Assembly: GCA_000729835.1 (NCBI GenBank)
Contig: JFHB01000001.1
Location: 372,001-436,000 of the forward strand
From: Atkinsonella hypoxylon
Lineage: Eukaryota; Ascomycota; Sordariomycetes; Hypocreales; Clavicipitaceae
DNA: 64,000 bases
Reading direction: 5' to 3'
Position 1 is the first letter of the stretch; every line of letters begins with the position of its first letter. Both the position numbers and the translations under genes were made by a program. Below the pieces are notes generated by a model. The model did no database searches. It was not told where the DNA came from and saw nothing but the letters and a program-made list of their open reading frames with translations. Below are positions 10,299 to 20,769 of this stretch, in pieces.

Positions 10299-13200
10299 AT
10301 GCGTCCGGAGGTCGAGCAAGAACTTGCTCACACACTGCTCGTCGAGCTCCTGGCGTATCAATTCGCCTCACCTGTGAGGTGGATCGAAACACAGGATGTG
10401 TTCCTTGCAGACAGGACAGCTGAGCGTATTGTCGAAGTTGGTCCCGCTGACACGCTCGGGGTCATGGCCAAGAGGACCCTGGCCTCCAAGTACGAAGCTT
10501 ACGATGCCGCAAAATCAGTTCAACGACAAATTCTCTGTTACAACAAGGACGCGAAGGAGATTTACTACGACGTTGATGTAGTCGAAGAGGAACCAGAACC
10601 CGCTGCTGCCTCAAGCGCGCCAGGGGCAGATGCCAGTGCTTCTGCAACTCCAGCGGCTGTGGCTGTACCAGCTGCTGCCGCTCCTCCCCCTAGCTCAGGT
10701 CCTGCAGCTCAGGTCCCCGATCAACCTGTCCAGGCTGTTGATATCGTCCGTGCTCTCATTGCTCAAAAGCTGAAGAAACCTCTTCTTGAAATCAATCTTA
10801 GCAAGGCCATCAAAGATCTCGTTGGCGGTAGGTTCTGCCTCACACCATATTTCTTAGCGTCTTTTTTGTTTGAGAGGGAGAATCTTATTTTCCCGTCGCG
10901 CAACTATTCTCAACACCTTTCGTTATGCACTTACTGATTTGTCTTCTCCTCGTTAGGCAAATCTACTCTGCAAAATGAGATCCTGGGCGACCTTGGAAAG
11001 GAATTCGGCTCGACTCCTGAGAAGCCCGAGGATACTCCTCTGGATGAGCTCGGTGCCTCTATGCAGGCCACTTTTGACGGCAATCTTGGCAAGCAGTCTC
11101 AATCTTTGATTGCGAGATTGATTTCCTCCAAGATGCCTGGCGGCTTCAACATCACGGCTGCTCGCAAATACCTCGCCTCAAGGTGGGGTTTAGGATCTGG
11201 CCGTCAGGATGGTGCTCTGTTGCTGGCTCTGACCATGGAACCCCCGGCTCGTCTGGGATCAGAAAGCGACGCCAAGGCCTTCCTCGACGATGTAACTGGA
11301 AAGTATGCAGCCAATGCTGGAGTCAGCCTCGCCACCGCTTCGTCATCAGTTCCCGCTGGCAGTGCCGGTGGCGGCATGATGATCGACCCTGCAGCCATCG
11401 ACGCCCTGACAAAGGATCAGCGTGCTCTCTTCAAGCAACAACTCGAGCTCTTTGCTCGCTATCTCAAGATGGATCTTCGATCCGGAGATAAGGCAGCCAT
11501 TAATTCTCAAAAATCCGAGAAGGTGCTCCAGGCTCAACTCGATCTGTGGACAGCCGAGCACGGCGACTTCTACGCTGCTGGCATAGAGCCGGTTTTCAGT
11601 CCACTCAAAGCTCGTACCTACGATTCCTCGTGGAACTGGGCTCGTCAGGATGCACTCAACATGTACTTCGATATCATTTTCGGTCGCCTCAAGGCTGTGG
11701 ACCGCGAGATTGTCAGTCAATGCATCCACATCATGAATCGCTCCAACCCAAAGCTGCTGGACTTCATGCAATATCATATTGATAATTGCCCAACTGAACG
11801 TGGAGAAACATACAAGCTCGCTAAAGAGCTTGGGCAGCAGCTTATCGAGAACTGCAAGGACGTCTTGGATGTTTCTCCTCATTACAAGGATGTCGCCGTA
11901 CCCACTGGTCCTCGCACTACAGTGGATGCGCGTGGCAATCTCAACTACGAAGAAGTGCCCCGAGCCAGCTGCCGCAAACTTGAGCACTACGTCCAGCAAA
12001 TGGCCGAAGGCGGGAAGATTTCGGAGTATGGGAACCGAACCAAGGTTCAGAATGATCTTCAGCGGATTTACAAGCTCATCAAGCAGCAGCACAAGATGTC
12101 AAAGACATCTCAGTTGGAAATCAAGAGCCTATATGGTGATGTGCTCCGCTCCCTTGCCATGAACGAGAGCCAGATTTTGTCCAAGGACAATATCAAGGGC
12201 AAGAAGGCTGGTCTTCGCGGCACCAGTCAAAACAAGGGCAAGGTTGAGACCATTCCTTTCTTGCATCTGAAGCGCAAAAATTTGCATGGTTGGGACTACA
12301 GCAAAAAGCTTACTGCAGTGTACCTCAACTGCCTCGAGAACGCTGCCAAGTTCGGTGTAACTTATCACGGCAAGTATGTTCTCATGACTGGCGCTGGTGC
12401 CGGCTCCATTGGCGCTGAAGTCCTTCAAGGCCTCATTAGCGGAGGTGCCAAGGTGGTCGTGACCACTAGTCGCTTCTCGCGTGAGGTCACCGAATACTAC
12501 CAATCCATGTACACCCGGTATGGATCCCGCGGCTCTCAGATTGTTGTCGTTCCCTTCAATCAGGGCAGCAAGCAGGACGTCGAGGCTCTCGTTGAATACA
12601 TCTATGACACCAAGAACGGTCTCGGTTGGGATCTCGACTACATCGTGCCTTTCGCCGCCATTTCTGAGAATGGTCGCCAGATTGACAACATCGACTCCCG
12701 TTCCGAGCTTGCTCACAGAATCATGCTTACCAACCTCGTCCGACTTTTAGGTTGTGTCAAGGCCCAGAAGGCTGAGCATGGCTTTGAGACTCGCCCTGCT
12801 CAAGTTGTCCTCCCGCTTTCACCCAATCACGGTACTTTTGGTAATGATGGTCTGTACTCTGAGTCCAAGCTTGCTCTTGAAACTCTCTTCAACCGATGGT
12901 ACTCCGAGAGTTGGGCCAACTACCTCAACGTTTGTGGTGCCGTTATTGGCTGGACTCGTGGAACTGGCCTCATGTCCGGCAACAATATTGTTGCCGAGGG
13001 TGTTGAGGCTTTTGGGGTCCGAACTTTCTCTCAGCAGGAAATGGCCTTCAACTTGCTTGGCCTGATGTCCCCTACTATTGTCGACCTATGCCAATCAGAG
13101 CCCGTCTTTGCCGATCTCAATGGTGGTTTACAGTTCATTCCCAATTTGAACGAAGCAATGACCAAATTACGCAAGGACATTATGGAAACCAGTGAGATCC

Positions 13201-16074
13201 GCAAGGCTGTTACCAAGGAAAGTGCCATTGAAAACACTATAGTCAATGGTGCTGATTCCGAGATTCTCTACAAAAAGAAGACCATCTCTCCACGCGCCAA
13301 TATCAAATTTGACTTCCCTCCCCTGCCTGACTGGAACAAGGACGTTGCTCCTCTCAACGAGAAGCTTAAGGGCATGGTCGATTTGGAGAAGGTAGTCGTT
13401 GTCGCCGGTTTTGCCGAAGTAGGTCCTTGGGGCAACTCCCGCACCAGATGGGAGATGGAAGCATATGGCGAATTCTCGCTCGAGGGTTGTGTCGAAATGG
13501 CTTGGATCATGGGTCTTATTCGCAACCACAATGGCCCCATCAAAGGCAAGCCATATTCTGGCTGGGTTGATGCCAAGTCTGGCGAGCCTGTCGATGACAA
13601 AGACATCAAGCAGAAGTACGAGAAATTCATTTTGGAACACTCTGGTATCCGTCTGATTGAGCCTCAACTTTTCGATGGCTATGACCCCAACCAAAAGCAA
13701 TTGCTGCACGAGGTCGTTATTGAAGAGGACTTGGAGCCTTTCGAGGCGTCCAAGGAGACTGCCGAGGAGTTCAAGCGAGAGCACGGCGACAGGGTTGAAA
13801 TCTTTGAAATTCCCGACAGCGGCGAATATATCGTCCGTATGAAGAAGGGCGCTTCACTCTGGATTCCCAAGGCCCTTCGTTTTGATCGCCTTGTCGCTGG
13901 CCAGATCCCGACTGGTTGGGACGCTAAGCGATACGGTATCCCTGAGGATATTATGTCTCAAGTCGATCCTGTCACCCTCTTCCTACTCGTTTCCACTGCC
14001 GAGGCACTGCTTTCCGCCGGTATCACTGATCCTTATGAGTTCTACAAGTACGTCCATGTATCCGAAGTCGGTAACTGCGTTGGATCTGGCATGGGTGGCT
14101 CTGCTGCTTTGCGGGGCATGCACAAGGACCGTTTCTTGGATAAGCCTCTTCAGAACGATATCCTTCAGGAATCCTTCATCAACACCATGGCTGCCTGGGT
14201 CAACATGTTACTTATCTCCTCCTCCGGTCCCATCAAGACCCCTGTTGGTGCTTGCGCCACGGCGGTTGAGTCTATTGATGTTGGTTACGAGACCATCATG
14301 GAGGGCAAAGCTCGTGTCTGCTTCGTCGGTGGTTTTGATGATTTTGGCGAGGAAGGGTCTTACGAGTTCGCCAACATGAAGGCCACAAGCAACACCGTGG
14401 ACGAATTTAGCCACGGCCGAACCCCCAAGGAGATGTCTCGGCCTACCACGACTACCAGAAATGGATTCATGGAGTCTCAGGGTTGTGGTGTTCAGGTCAT
14501 TATGACTGCACAGCTCGCCCTGGACATGGGATTGCCCATCTATGGTGTTTTGGCGCTCACAACCACTGCCTCTGACAAGATTGGCCGATCCGTGCCCGCT
14601 CCTGGTCAGGGTGTTCTTACCACTGCTCGTGAGCATGCCGGTAAATTCCCCTCGCCTCTGCTTGACATCAACTACCGTCGCCGACAGATTGAACGTCGCA
14701 AGAAGCAAATCAAGCAGTGGCAGGAGTCTGAAGTTGAGTTCATTCATGATGAAATTGAGGCCATGAAGGCTCAAAACCCGTCGTTTGATGAGAAGCTGTA
14801 CGCTCAAGAGCGCTTTGTGCATATCGAGAAGGAAGCCGCCCGACAAGAAAAGGAGCTTTTGCGAAGCATGGGCAACAACTTCTGGAAGAGCGATACCAGT
14901 ATTGCTCCTCTTCGTGGTGCCTTGGCCACATGGGGTCTGACCATTGACGACCTTGGTGTTGCATCATTTCACGGCACCTCAACCAAGGCTAATGACAAGA
15001 ACGAGTCTTCTGTCATTTGCCAGCAGCTGCGTCACCTTGGGCGGTCCAAGGGTAATGCCATTTTGGGTATCTTTCAGAAGTACCTCACTGGTCACCCGAA
15101 GGGTGCTGCTGGTGCTTGGATGATGAATGGCTGTCTTCAAGTATTAAACACCGGTTTGGTTCCTGGCAACCGCAATGCTGACAATGTCGATCCCATTATG
15201 GAGCAGTTCGACCTCATCGTCTATCCCAGCCGGACGATCCAGACGGATGGTGTCAAGGCTTTCTCCGTTACCTCGTTCGGCTTCGGTCAAAAGGGTGCGC
15301 AGGCTATCGGTGTCCATCCAAAGTACCTGTTTGCCACCCTTGATGAACGTGCATATAAGGAGTATTGTGTCAAGGTAGAAGCTCGTCAGAAGAAGGCTTA
15401 CCGTTATTTCCACAACGGCCTCATCAACAACAGCCTGTTTGTCGCCAAATCCAAGGCGCCATACACCGATGAGCAGCTCAGCAGTGTGCTACTTAACCCC
15501 GATGCCCGTGTTACCGAAGACAGAAAGTCCTCCGAGCTCAAGTACTCGGAGAACTTCATGAAACAATCGGAGAAAGTGATGACTTCGGACCGCGCTGCCG
15601 AGACTCAAAATGTTATGAGAGCCTTGGCTCACAAGGTTGCCAACAAAAACAGCAATGTCGGTGTCGACGTTGAAGACATTTCTGCCATCAACATCGAAAA
15701 CGGAACCTTTTTGGAGCGTAACTTTACTGCCGAGGAGATTTGGTACTGTCGGGCCGCTCCCAGCCCCCAGAGTTCTTTTGCTGGACGCTGGTGTGCCAAG
15801 GAGGCTGTTTTCAAGTCTCTCGGAGTTGCCAGCAAGGGTGCTGGAGCTGCCATGAAGGATATTGAGATTGTCAAGAATGATGTAGGTGCTCCTACAGTTA
15901 AGGTATGTTGCGTCTCGACTTTCGAAGACCTGCGTTCAAGGCTATTTACTAACGTAAATAAAGTTGCATGGAGAGGCTGCCTCGGCCGCTAGCAAAGTTG
16001 GAGTCAAGGACATTACTCTGTCCATTTCGCACTCCGACAACCAAGCCATTGCTGTGGCTGTTGCCAATTTTTAA
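10299..16074 (+). CDS. fas2: Fatty acid synthase alpha subunit, 3 exons, 1861 aa
   Basis: This is the alpha chain of cytosolic fatty acid synthase, carrying acyl carrier, ketoreductase, ketosynthase and phosphopantetheine transferase functions. Exons are 10299-10827, 10957-15902 and 15964-16074. Intron 1 (129 nt) splits the GGK codons just before Ser179, the expected phosphopantetheine site in VGGKSTLQNEILGDLG. Intron 2 (61 nt) has GTATGT, branch TTACTAAC and AAG. An Ala/Pro-rich linker (about residues 100-145) tethers the carrier domain. The ketoreductase nucleotide site GAGAGSIGAEV is near 654, the ketosynthase Cys is in GACATAVES near 1275, and the C-terminal transferase has GVDVEDI near 1744 and WCAKEAVFKSLG. 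The last exon reads LHGEAAS and ends AVAVANF. Length and order match the family. It is divergent from fas1. Confidence 0.97.
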
Positions 16075-16744
16075 GAAATTGAGGGTAAGGGTTGTGCTTG
16101 TATTATAATATCAACGTGAGAACCGTGTCAAAAATTGTGTTTTGGGGAATAAGATTATACTTTTAGTTTTCATTTTGCGTCTGAATGGCATCGAAGAAGA
16201 GATATGACGAATTAGCGCTTAACAGTGGGTCAGAAATTACATGTTAGAATAGAGTCACGCAGTCTCAATGGGAAACGAAGCAAATTTACCACTTGATTTC
16301 ATTTCACTACTGATGTCATTTATGTCTTTACCTTATACTAGCATACTTCCACACTCCCCGTTAGAAATTGAGCCTGGGGCGCCATATACAGATCCATCCA
16401 GATTGAAACTGTGAATTGGCACCCGACAACCCATGAAGTCCTTGCTACTTGAGCTGACAGATATTGTAAGCTTCGATCGTACTTTCAAAGTCCTTTCGTG
16501 ACGAGCCTTGGTGCCCCTTCAGCGCCCTCATTGTGGCCATTCGATGCAGAAACATTCATATTAGTAGCCTTTCAAGGTCGTCTCTCTAAGGACCCTTTCA
16601 TATGCCACTCATCATTACTCATCATCTAGTGAAGAAAGGGACCTCACAGAAAGAGGCCACTATTAGCATCAAGGACGGTCAGCAACTCGGGGATATTTCA
16701 GTACAACACATATATATCTTCGACCTCCATACGCAGCCTTTCTG
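16075..16744. other. Convergent spacer between fas2 and LSM4
   Basis: This 670 bp spacer receives the 3' ends of fas2 (+) and the LSM4 gene (-). I see no gene, repeat or RNA in it; the ends are AT-rich, as expected of 3' regions. Confidence 0.6.
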
Positions 16745-17433
16745 TTATTGCGCTCGCGCTCGTCCCCTTCCGCCACGGCCGCCGCCGCGCCCTCCTCTTC
16801 CCCTGTCGCCACTTCCGCGTGCTCCATGACCATGGTGGTCCCCTCTAGTTTGGCCGTGACCGCCTCGTCCGCCTCGGTAGTTCTGTTGGCCCTTTTGCAA
16901 TTCGCTGACTTGATCAATTATGTCGTTGTCGACGCGGAGATACTTGATCTGTGGGAAATGTCAGTTGATCTGCTTTCGATTTCGCCAACGGGATGTTTGC
17001 AAGGAATGGGACCTAGGACAATCGTACATTATTTCCTTTGACATAGGCTTCTTTTAATCGGACGAATTTATCACCTCCCTACATCATGTTAGCATTCGAC
17101 GACTTTCTATATGAACTTGTTCTTTGTGTATGGCTTTGGCAAATCGTCTCGTCATGGGGTAGATATAAGCTTACAGGACTGGTTTGCACGACTTCTCGCA
17201 AGGTGAGGTTCATCCAGGTATCGCACTGGACGAGATGGCCGTTGAGAGTTTCTCCATTCTTGAGCTCTACGAGCATCGGATGCCCCTGGGCGGCGTTTAG
17301 AAGGCTGAGTGGTAACTGAAGCCTGTTAGCCTGCTGCAAATAGCTCGGTTCTGCGTGCTGCATCGCTTTTCCTGCCTGCTAGGGCTGCTAGGGTTTGCAT
17401 ACAGTTGCGCTACAGGAGGGAAAGACAAACCAT
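16745..17433 (-). CDS. lsm4: U6 snRNA-associated Sm-like protein LSm4, 4 exons, 132 aa
   Basis: LSm4 is a subunit of the Lsm1-7 (cytoplasmic mRNA decay) and Lsm2-8 (nuclear U6 snRNA) rings. Exons on the minus strand are 17433-17431 (ATG only), 17315-17175, 17078-17028 and 16948-16745. Joined, the protein starts MLPLSLLNAAQGHPMLVELK, with Sm1 motif residues GETLNGHLVQCDTWMN and Sm2 residues KGNNIKYLR. It ends in an Arg-Gly-rich tail (about residues 90-132, with RGGRGGG-type runs), as LSm4 proteins do. All splice junctions keep frame; donors are GTTTGT, GTAAGC and GTACGA. The ATG-only first exon is inferred from the exact match to the family start. The gene is divergent from the PPR-like gene. 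Confidence 0.93.
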
Positions 17434-17566
17434 GAGAGGTCTTGCTTCTTGAGAGAGACGACAGACGTGTCAGTATTTCAGCGAAATTTGCTTGATACGT
17501 CTTGAGAAGAGTGATGTGCTACTCTGCGCAAACGAGTTGTATATGCCGGGAGCTCTGCGACATGGG

Positions 17567-17647
17567 TGAGGTTTGAGGTTTGAGGTTTGAGGTTTGAGGT
17601 TTGAGGTTTGAGGTTTGAGGTTTGAGGTTTGAGGTTGAGGTTTGAGA
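17567..17647. repeat. Tandem 7-bp repeat, TTTGAGG unit
   Basis: About eleven near-perfect copies of a 7-bp unit (TGAGGTT register) run through this 81 bp, with one copy shortened by a T near the right end. It lies between the LSM4 and PPR-like start codons, inside the shared upstream region. Confidence 0.93.
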
Positions 17648-17732
17648 TTGTGGTTGTGGGTTGTGGGTTGTGGTTGTGGTTGTGGTTGTGGTTGTGGTTG
17701 TGGTTGTGGTTCCGGTTCTGGTTGTGGTGTGG
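17648..17732. repeat. Tandem TTGTGG-type microsatellite
   Basis: This is a run of 6-bp units (TGTGGT register) with some 7-bp variants and two diverged units near the right end. It directly abuts the TTTGAGG array and is also GT-rich on the plus strand, so the two arrays form one strand-asymmetric block of about 165 bp. Confidence 0.9.
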
Positions 17733-17902
17733 TATGCGCGCCCCGCCAAGTGCATCACCCCGCTTGGTAGGAGGCAGTTGGGATGTCAGAATGCTTAGCT
17801 CGATGAAGGAGGAAGCAAGCTTGGCGAACTTCTTCTTTCTTTAAAGGAAAGGACGAGACAACCTCCGCACAGTCTGGCGTCGCAAATACCAAATGGCTCA
17901 AT

Positions 17903-19732
17903 ATGCGCTGTAGTCCATTTGTTCACGATGGTCTCTGGCGCTGCCTATGCCCGAGTTTTGAGAGGCAGGCTCTGCGCAGGCCTGTGAACAGCGCGAGACA
18001 GCTGTCAACCGTGACGCCGCAATTGACGAGACGGCCAGGCATCGCGTGCCTTGATTTTCCCAGTCGACGACATATCTCGACTCAGACTCCAACGGACGTA
18101 ACAATTTTGAGCAAAACCAAGTTGAACAAGGTGAAGGATGGTGTGTCCCGAATCGACCGTCTCGTGATGCCTGACCCCCCAACAGCTGAAACCATGAATG
18201 GATCCTCCATAGACGAGATCACGGCGGCCCTCGTGACGCTGCGACAGCAGGAAGGATGGAATTTTTATGGCACAGACATCGACCGTCACAGTCGTGTAAT
18301 ACATCTGGTTCGCCATCTGCTCCGGGATCGAGACCGGCCCCTAAGCCCCTTTATCTACGAGTGCATGATGGACGCAATGGTCGAACCGCAAGGGTCATTG
18401 AAGGGCATTCGCCAGCTTTTAAAGGACATGGCATCCCAAAAGATACAGCCTACATCGGAAGTGTGCCAGTCTGCGCTTGCCGCACTGGCCAACCACCCGG
18501 ACTACATATTGCGGCAACAAATACTCGACACGATGCAGGAATCCTGGTTCACAATCGACACGCGAGCCAAGCAGAATGTGGTGCTAGGCTTACTCCGCGA
18601 TGAGCAGTACGAGCTTGCATATTTGCGATTCACAGAAATGATTGACAAGAAGGTAGACATTGACATTTGGGTATACGACATCTTCATCATGGTCTTTGGA
18701 AAGCTTGGCTTTGTTGACGAAATGCTTGTACTGCTATATCGTCGCAAGAGCTTGCGTGATGATGATCAGGCCATGCCCAGTTTGCTATACTATGCGCTTG
18801 ACGTGTCAAGCCAGGCATTTCACTATCCGGGAACGATATTCGGCTGGAACAGCGTAGTGAGGACGTCGCTCATGCAGCCAGCGGATGGAATCGTGGAGAA
18901 CGTACTGGCTACCGCAGCACGTCATGGGGATCCATCCCTTGCCACGGAGGCGCTTGATCGGCTTGCGCAGCGAACAAGACTCCTGGCTTATCACTACGAG
19001 GCTGTTGTGGAAGCGTTTGCTGCGTATGGTGATGTAGCTGGCGCGTTTCGTACGCTGTGCATCATGGAGGGGAATGGGACTCGCATCGTCCGAGGCAATA
19101 CGCGCGCAGTGTATGAAGCCTTGAGACGGTATCCTTCGCTCGTTGCAGAAGCGGAGGCAAGCCTACGCAGTATGGTGACCTCCGAAGAACATGTTCCTGT
19201 CGCGGCGATCGGTGTGGTACTGGAAGCACGTGCTGAGAATGAGGGTGCCGAGGCAGCAATGTCTCTGTACAAAGACGTGCCGATGCTCTGCGGCGAGCCG
19301 GCCAGTCCGTCTGTGATTCAGATGCTGATGATGACGAGCAAAAGTTTGGAGACGACGCGCTCTCTCATCGCGGACTACAAGACCACTGTCCCGGAAAGCG
19401 ATGACCCCGTCCGGAGTGCTAACGTATATAATGCGCTGATTCTCGCATGTGTCGAAGCAGGAGAGCTGGACGTCGCATTCCGCTTTGCCAATCAGGCTGT
19501 CAAGGGACCTAGGGGCGCGTCCATGGAGCATGCCGACTGGGTCAAGAAGTTGCTGGCCCGGGCGGTAGAAGTGGAGGATGCGAGAATTTGGGCGGTGGTG
19601 GATGAGCTGGGCAAGGATGAGGCGATGGGGCGCGAGTTGGCCAGGGAGCTGAGGCGGATGAGGATCACAAGGAGGGCTGCTACGTATCTTGAAGGCAGGG
19701 AAACGGACGGGCAAGACGGGGCAGGTGGATAG
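17903..19732 (+). CDS. Mitochondrial PPR-like helical-repeat protein, 609 aa
   Basis: This intact single-exon frame encodes a protein with an Arg/Ser-rich, acid-poor N-terminus (about residues 1-60, with RRHIS and SARQLS), which looks like a mitochondrial presequence. The rest is alpha-helical, with spaced motifs typical of pentatricopeptide (PPR) repeats, for example 'YECMMDAMVEPQGSLKGIRQ', 'AYLRFTEMIDKKVDIDIWVY' and 'VYNALILACVEAGELDVAFR'. Fungal PPR proteins usually act in expression of mitochondrial transcripts or complex assembly; the specific target cannot be told. The first ATG is used because no upstream in-frame start was seen. The gene diverges from LSM4 across a tandem repeat block. 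I am fairly sure of the repeat class, less so of the role. Confidence 0.72.
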   Translation: MRCSPFVHDGLWRCLCPSFERQALRRPVNSARQLSTVTPQLTRRPGIACLDFPSRRHISTQTPTDVTILSKTKLNKVKDGVSRIDRLVMPDPPTAETMNGSSIDEITAALVTLRQQEGWNFYGTDIDRHSRVIHLVRHLLRDRDRPLSPFIYECMMDAMVEPQGSLKGIRQLLKDMASQKIQPTSEVCQSALAALANHPDYILRQQILDTMQESWFTIDTRAKQNVVLGLLRDEQYELAYLRFTEMIDKKVDIDIWVYDIFIMVFGKLGFVDEMLVLLYRRKSLRDDDQAMPSLLYYALDVSSQAFHYPGTIFGWNSVVRTSLMQPADGIVENVLATAARHGDPSLATEALDRLAQRTRLLAYHYEAVVEAFAAYGDVAGAFRTLCIMEGNGTRIVRGNTRAVYEALRRYPSLVAEAEASLRSMVTSEEHVPVAAIGVVLEARAENEGAEAAMSLYKDVPMLCGEPASPSVIQMLMMTSKSLETTRSLIADYKTTVPESDDPVRSANVYNALILACVEAGELDVAFRFANQAVKGPRGASMEHADWVKKLLARAVEVEDARIWAVVDELGKDEAMGRELARELRRMRITRRAATYLEGRETDGQDGAGG

Positions 19733-20769
19733 GTAGAGTTGAGCACAAAGTACGGAATGGCGCATACGCCCTGTCATGTCAGTGTACTTGATTTTCGACA
19801 AGGACGCGGCGTACGGAGTATGGCACGGGAAGATCATCCCTCTTCATCAGGAGACTGAACTGAATGACATGTGTAATCTATTCCGTAGTTGACATTTACT
19901 CCGTAAGCGCAACGTATTCCGTAAATCAGTCAGTAATGACATGTTCCCACAGTAACCTCGGCATTCATCTCCCTTCGGCAATTGCAATACCTGACCTAAG
20001 ACATGTACAATACGGAATACCCCGTACAACAACAACATTACTATCCCTACCCCAACACCCTGCATATCTCGAGTCTCGAGTCTCGAGTCATGGGCATTCG
20101 ATACACGGCAGGGCTCTCCAAGACGGCATGTCCTCTTCCACCGGACGCGGCATCTAGTCGATTAACTACGGAATAGTTACACCTGCATCCGTATTCGATA
20201 AATGTAGAAGAAACAGCGGTCGACGCTCATGGTGCTCCCTCGTTCACAACGCACTCGAGTGTCCATCGGCGATGACAGGCCCAGCCACGCCAGCTCGAGA
20301 AGCACACATCATTGTCCCGCGACGCAGATAGGTCGCCATCTGCAACTTGCGTACGGACTAGCGTACGGAATACACCTCTGGGTGTCATGCGGGCGGCGAC
20401 ACGTGTCCATTTGGAAATGGCCTCACTCGGAATACAGCATCCTTCGTCGTGGTATGACGCTTGAAATTATGTTCAGACTGTCAATGTCTACTAGCTATTC
20501 CGGCCATTGTCACATGGCAACTCGTGAATCCACCTTCAAATACGCAGAAAATGTCAAGATACTCGTCGCTAATGGCATGTCCATAACTAATACACTTCCT
20601 CGAATCCATCTTCTATCCCCAACCCTGCGGTCATTTCAGCGCTGATGTGACCGAGATGCAAATTCAAGGAATAAGGCAGTTATATATATATATATATATA
20701 TATACATTTATTCATGTTCTGGGAAGGGCAAAGTTCTGCTCAGTCGACTTCTTCTCCAATGATATTCAA
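19733..20769. other. Convergent spacer rich in TACGGAATA words
   Basis: This 1 kb spacer lies between the 3' ends of the PPR-like gene and the Zn2Cys6 gene. It has five exact copies of TACGGAATA (either strand: 19879, 19915, 20011, 20167, 20364) plus TACGGAGTA at 19812. A short direct triplication of CTCGAGT occurs near 20070-20088 and a (TA)n run at 20680-20703. No gene is supported. Confidence 0.75.
20680..20703. repeat. (TA)n microsatellite
   Basis: About eleven TA dinucleotides lie just beyond the 3' end of the Zn2Cys6 gene, in probable 3' untranslated or spacer DNA. Confidence 0.9.

Noticed and set aside
17567..17647. TTTGAGG array as a telomere-like repeat
   Set aside because: The unit differs from the fungal telomere TTAGGG and lies between two housekeeping genes.
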